Assembly: GCA_037833965.1 (NCBI GenBank)
Contig: AP031352.1
Location: 18,332,501 to 18,396,500 of the forward strand
Reading direction: 5' to 3'
Source of the DNA: Marchantia polymorpha subsp. ruderalis
Lineage: Eukaryota; Streptophyta; Marchantiopsida; Marchantiales; Marchantiaceae
DNA length: 64,000 nucleotides
Position 1 is the stretch's first letter. Each line of letters starts with the position of its first letter. The translations under genes were made by a program, and so were the position numbers. The notes under the pieces are model-generated. The model was not told where the DNA came from. It saw nothing but the letters and a program-made list of their open reading frames with translations, and did no database searches. Positions 58,871 through 64,000 of the stretch are shown piece after piece.

Positions 58871-61800
58871 CCAAGGATGGAGTTCCATTCATGTGTCACG
58901 CTTGAGGACCTCTAGTGTACTATGATCTGCCAGTTTTGGGGAGGGGCATATCTTCATTCCACTAGCCATTGATCATCGCATGGAGGAGGTTTATGGTTAA
59001 TTACAATCCAGTCTGTTGGATTCCACATTGCTTATTAGATACACCTTTTGCATGCTGTCTTTGTGGAGTCCGTATGATTGCTACAAGCGATGTCATTTGC
59101 AATAACATTGATAACGACATTTTTAACACTGATCAAAAGAGTAGTGAGAAGAGTGATGGTACACTCTCCTTTATGGACAACTGCCAATGTTCAACACTAC
59201 ATGTCCAGGGGGGACCGAGTTGCTATGACTGATGTAGTGGCTGTAGATCAGACTCCAGAAACGGGTGCCCTCAAAATCATGAGATGTAATCTATGAGAAG
59301 CTGCGGAGACAAATTGCTGTTGAAATTCGCATTTTTCTTTCACACGGAGAGCTTTTGGACAAGACACAAACAATTTGTGAGAGAATGTGCTGAGCTTTAT
59401 CATGATAAACATAACATCGCCTTTTTGGATCCAATATCTTGGACAGCTTATAATCATTATATTAAGGCGTGTTCTAGCCTTGTCAATCCAGAGAATGAAG
59501 GTTTTGATCAGTGATGATCATGATTCGCTACAATCTGCATGTAGGAAAAATCAAAACCGCTGTCAAAGACAAAGTGATTCATAACAAGAGATTGAATCCC
59601 TCGGCTGATTCTTACAATAACTGCTTTTTCTTTAAACCTGACTGCATGTGATCTCATCGCGCTTTATAATTCGATGCGTCTCCATGATCACTAATGGATC
59701 AGAGTCGTTGGCTAGCCGAGGACCTTCCACACGAATTCTGAGTCAACTAAGATTTGACTCCCCAACAAACAAACAAACAGATAGGACGACCCTTTCTCCA
59801 CTGAAAAGATAAAGGAGAAACAGAGCACTCATGGCTGAATAGGATGCATAGTGCTCTCCTCTGCCAACTCGATGCGTTAAAACAGCATCGACGTGAATGC
59901 CACGTCCCGCCTGCAAGCAAGTGTATGGCTTGAGCTCAGTAGGAGCTTGGAGCTTGGAGCTTGTATGGTAGGAGCTTGCAAGGTCGGGCAAGCAGGGCAT
60001 TTATTCTGGACAATGGAGATGTTGCTCTCAATCTCGATCTGCCGTTGGGGCATGCATACGAGTGGAATCGCTGGGCCGAGTTTGTGTTGTGTTGTGTGCA
60101 GCTCAGGACTTTCCCCCAGAGTCTAGTCGTGGCTGTCGTCTTGAAGTCCGACCTCCAGAACCAACAAATCAAAACATGAGCTTTGGCAGTGGCCAAACCA
60201 GTATCGTTTCGAGTGAACTGGAAGTGGAGGAGAGCTCTTTTAGTTGGGGTGGGGGTCCAAGAGGGCCAAACGAACACTGTCGAACATCTCGCTTTCGCTT
60301 TTGCATGAGTGCCTGATCTGGTTCAAGAGGAAGATCTAATGAGATCCCGATGAGAGGAGGGAGGGCAGTCTGCAAGATTGCGTCGTGTGCATGTGGAGGA
60401 GGGGGAGGGATGGTGATCTACAACACAGGACTAGGGTCCCCACAACGTAAGACGCGAGAGAGATGATGCTCGAGGAGCAAGGTCCCGATGCACCCACTTC
60501 TCGTCCAAACACAGCTCAGCTCGCTCAGACGGTCGGGGCCCTGTCTGTCTCCATGTACTGTACTTACATCGAGACAGGATTGGCCCATGCACAGAAATTC
60601 TAAGATCCCTTGAAAAGTACTCATTGATCCGAAAAGGCCTAAACTTCCAGCCCCTTGCGATGCGTCCAAGACAGACAGATAGACCGCTCTGCTGCAGTGC
60701 AAAGCATCAGGAAACCGAATGCCAGCAGCAACTTTTCCACAGCTTTTGATTTCCTCAAATATTCTGCCAGTTTGGGATTTTCATATATTTTCATATATTC
60801 CTCTCCATCCGCCCCGAGGATCTTTATGTCGCCGAACCAAACTGATCTGATCTGAGCTGAGCTGAGCTGAGCTGCCTAGACAGAGCTAGAACATGGAGCG
60901 GTCAACTTCACCGACTGTCTGTCTAGACTTATCTAACGACCCCAGTGCAGATCCACAATTCGAGGGCTACGAACTCCCAGAACTCGCCCGCGGTCTCATC
61001 TGAGGCCTCTTCTTGTCTTGCCCCCAACGTTTACTTCCTCCCGTGGCTTCAAATGCACGTCTGTTATCGATTCGTGAACAAGTGATTTGTAGGACATGCG
61101 ATGGCAAGTACGATCTGCACGAATCGGTGCTGATGATAATTCCTGTGGTGGTCTTTGACCTGGCTGCGAAGGGAAGGGAAGGGCTGGGCTGGGCTGGACT
61201 GGGCTGGATCGAAGATTATCTTCAGAACTACAGTGAGTGAAGTGTGAAGTGGAAAGTGGAAAGTGGAAAGTGGAAAGTGCACAGCTCAATCTCTCTCTCC
61301 GCCTTTCCTCTTGGCCACTGTTGCTGGAAAATGCTTCGTCAAATTGCTCAAAACCTTGTTCTAGTAGAAAGTACATCTCCATCACATAATCCGATGTTTG
61401 GAAGCAAGGGAACAAAACAGTGAGCGGATATTCGGTGCAACAAATTATAGAATAAATGGAGTGAATTGTCTGGAGTGAATTTGGGTCACGCTACGCCTTC
61501 AGACACAGACAGACACACACACAGCTCTTGGGTGCCACCGGTCAAAGGGTACAGAGCTTTCCCCTGCTGTCAACATCTCTGCACGCCAGGCTTCTATGTT
61601 TCTGATTTCCTCCCTTCTGTTTACGCAAATTCTTACGTTGTTGCTGGCCCTTCTCGTTGGAGGAGACCGATTCTCAACTCTCTGTGCTCCGGAGCTCTAG
61701 AAACTGCCAAACGCGCGTGGCGGTGTGAGGGGCCTCGAATTTAGTGTCGTCTGACTTAATCCACGAGCATTGGCCCTTTGTGGGCTCTTCTCCTCATGTG

Positions 61801-62888
61801 CCACTTTCGGTGGCTGCGATTTGCAAGGTATGTCGAATCTGTAGGCTGTGCAGGTATGAGCCCTTGTAGGTGGTGGCACTGCATCCTACGGATCAGAACG
61901 TGATTCTTTACATTTGCCTCCCTCACATGAAGAAGGTTGCAAACTATGTCAAGCAACTTGCTTATCGCTCTTCTTCCCAAGACAATTTTGACCAAGATCT
62001 GCCTAACACCACACCGGCCACGTGAGGCTCATTCACGTCGATTGTGTTCCACCGTCAAATTGAGAAACTCAGTTCTCGCAAGAATTCCAATGGACCTGGG
62101 GCAGCTAGCTGTCTGGCAGCCAAATGGAATGGAGTGCACCCAACTTGAAATCGAGAAGGAATCTATTTGTTGATCGAGGACAAGCAAGTCTATAATACGA
62201 GTCAAAACTCACCCACTCTGTGAATCCAGGACTGGATATAATGGATGTTCAAAGCCAAATTTGCAGTACTCTCGCATAATCACATCCTAGAATTTCAAAA
62301 TTCGGATATTCGTGTCATGGGTCTAGCTAGATACATGGAGGGTTCAATAGCAATCAATTTCTTGATCTGTACTTAAGGAGAACATGAGAAAATTGCTCGG
62401 AGTGAGACTTAAATCAAGTCGGCACTCAAAACCTTCTCAAGGAGCGTTCTTTGGCTCTGCTCATCGATTGTAAGTCTTTTGTTGCTAGTTCTTTGGCGCA
62501 TTGGTACTATTCAATATTTCATTTCTGTAATCATTTCATGGCTAGAGTGCAACTGCAACCACTTCCCTTATCGACTCTGATGCTTACCCCAGGCCCAATC
62601 GTACTCACTACACTCACTACACTCATTCACTCACCAACGACTCGTCCCTCTGTCAATATTCTTCCACCAAGGATCCCTCGGCTGCTTTCGACAAACTGGT
62701 CTCTGGCATATGGCTCCCTCCCTATTCACGGCGGTTGACAATGTCTGCTGGCAATTGGCTTACCTCAATCTGAGATTAAGGTCATTCATGGCCGGTGTGT
62801 CCTTCCTCTCTTCCCCTTGTCTACAGGCAAAACCATATTTGCACTTGAGTCCCTCAGGAATTTGTTTCTGTCAATCAGAAACAGTGCA
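58871..62888. other. Intergenic, no gene recognised
   Basis: A few frames near 58969-59584 are open for 65-87 codons without family resemblance. Simple repeats occur at about 60845-60875 (gagct), 61167-61208 (gggaa, ggget-type GGGCT) and 61240-61279 (gaaagtg). CA repeats lie near 61501-61521. Confidence 0.4.
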
Positions 62889-63120
62889 GTGAACCATGCA
62901 TGCGAGGTGTATCAAGGCATGAGCTGCATAGCTTGTCTCTTTTGAATCCGACACACACGATGCTATTTTACTCGTCCCCTCGCTATGAAACACACGACTA
63001 CCGAGTGAACCATGCATGCGAGGTGTATCAAGGCATGAGCTGCATAGCTTGTCCCTTTTGAATCCGACACACACGATGCTATTTTACTCGTCCCCTCGCT
63101 ATGAAACACACGACTACCGA
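62889..63120. repeat. 116-bp tandem duplication, nearly identical
   Basis: 62889-63004 and 63005-63120 are adjacent direct copies with a single difference that I can find (gtctctttt versus gtcccttttg). The near identity means a recent event. No coding is affected. Confidence 0.9.
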
Positions 63121-63435
63121 GAGCATGCAACCACGCTGGACATTGTAAATTCTATCAGGTTCAACTCTTCTCGCTCTCTACCTCTGTTTAACGCTACTCC
63201 TACGACTTGCATCTGCGGTTCGAAGGCCCCCAGGAGCTATCGATCCTGCGAGCTGATCACGTCCTTTTTACTTTTCAAAACTGGAGAATAGATTCCACCA
63301 GTTTTGCAAAATATGTCCATATGGAGAAAGTAAAGATATCTCGAACTTCGAGAGATTGAACTGACGCTATATCTGAACTGAAATTGGCGGAGAAAAGGTA
63401 TTGCAAATCCTTACAACTAATGACTCTGAGACTGA

Positions 63436-63715
63436 ATGGCCGATCGACGGGCGAGGAATGATCAAGTAATGATGAACACGTGCGGAAAGCTGAAGCTGAA
63501 AGAGTTGCTGAAGTCCTTCAGGGAGAAAGGGTGTTGTGAGTTGCAAAGCCAACAGGTTGTAGCTTCTACGGATTCCACAGTAAGGGAAGAAGGCAATTTC
63601 TGCATGGACAAGAACTTCAACAGCCAGTGAGAGAGTGTAAATAACATGTGCGCTGTGTGTTCGCCCCCTTTCAGCTCCTGCTGGTGCTGGTGCTCTGGAT
63701 TTTGAGTCCAGCAAG
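63436..63715 (+). CDS. Possible 5' part of a gene running off the right edge
   Basis: An ATG at 63436 opens a 64-codon frame rich in Lys, Glu and Cys (KLKLKELLKSFREKG). Downstream, 63675-63715 looks like an exon: it has a pyrimidine-rich tract and AG before it, a GTACGG donor after it, and one frame reads PAGAGALDFESSK. The join between the two is not clear. No family is recognised. Only homologues or transcripts would show whether this is real. Confidence 0.22.
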
Positions 63716-64000
63716 GTACGGAATGTTCCTAGATTTTGAGACAAAGTTATGTCTCGCTCCATCAGCAAGCTCCATATTGGAAGAAATAGTGCGAGGTCGA
63801 CCTGAAGGAGTCCTTTTCAGCTGAGTCGGCAATCTGAGGTGTCAAGAAATCGACACAGTAGTCGGAAAGGTACTGCTCTCGATTGTTGTCGTATTATAGA
63901 CCATATGCATGAGAACTGACTGACGTGAAACTCTGGCTCTAAACTTCCATCTGCTGTGATAACGCGTGCGAATAGTGTTATTAGTGATTGTGATCGTGAG

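Noticed and set aside
1..64000. CRISPR arrays, bacterial operons or a defence system
   Set aside because: The window is eukaryotic nuclear DNA with spliceosomal introns; no array of regular short repeats with unique spacers is present.

Overview
This is a nuclear window from a land plant. The genes have spliceosomal introns with GT-AG borders (one GC-AG). There is a P-class PPR gene, a plant-type ABCF4 gene, telo-box promoter motifs and a small fragment of plastid ycf3. Long 5' leaders full of CT, CTC and CAG repeats, short compact introns and several intronless genes suggest a bryophyte, perhaps a liverwort, but the species cannot be fixed from sequence alone.

Layout: 1-6.5 kb has no convincing gene; it is partly AT-rich and carries inverted repeats. 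A two-exon gene for a small acidic protein of unknown function lies at 6528-7560. The stretch 8-17 kb has no recognisable gene and contains a foldback element at 12.6-13.0 kb. An intronless sarcosine oxidase-like flavoenzyme lies on the minus strand at 17.0-18.4 kb. About 600 bp upstream of it is a decayed plastid insertion (end of ycf3 intron 1 plus start of exon 2). An 11-exon golgin-like coiled-coil gene with one membrane segment occupies 24.1-29.1 kb. A divergent pair follows: a YAE1-type iron-sulfur adaptor (minus, 30.3-31.6 kb) and an N-acetylglucosamine kinase-like gene (plus, 33.1-36.0 kb). An intronless ABCF4/GCN4-type ABC ATPase is at 37.7-39.9 kb. An intronless PPR gene is at 42.8-44.1 kb on the minus strand, followed in frame after its stop by an unexpected 167-codon open frame. 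An AT-rich block lies at 44.8-46.5 kb. A SEC-C motif protein with a mitochondrial-looking N-terminus is at 46.8-48.7 kb, and a SURF6 rRNA-processing gene with 11 coding exons is at 51.5-55.0 kb. From about 56.0 to 58.9 kb there is a diverged long-period tandem repeat rich in telomere-like CTAAACC motifs, with a foldback in one copy. The right end is mostly gene-poor and holds a fresh 116-bp tandem duplication and a possible gene start.

The genes are unrelated housekeeping functions, not a pathway cluster. Three touch translation or ribosomes: SURF6 (ribosome assembly), ABCF4 (ribosome-associated ATPase) and YAE1 (supplies the iron-sulfur cluster of ABCE1). I found no clear new multi-gene system. 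The most interesting signals are the ycf3 group II intron relic, the long open frame after the PPR stop, a perfect 21-bp inverted repeat, three hairpin or foldback elements, a repeated splice-donor segment inside a kinase intron, and the telomere-like repeat array. Exon joins were worked out by hand from reading frame, splice consensus and family resemblance.
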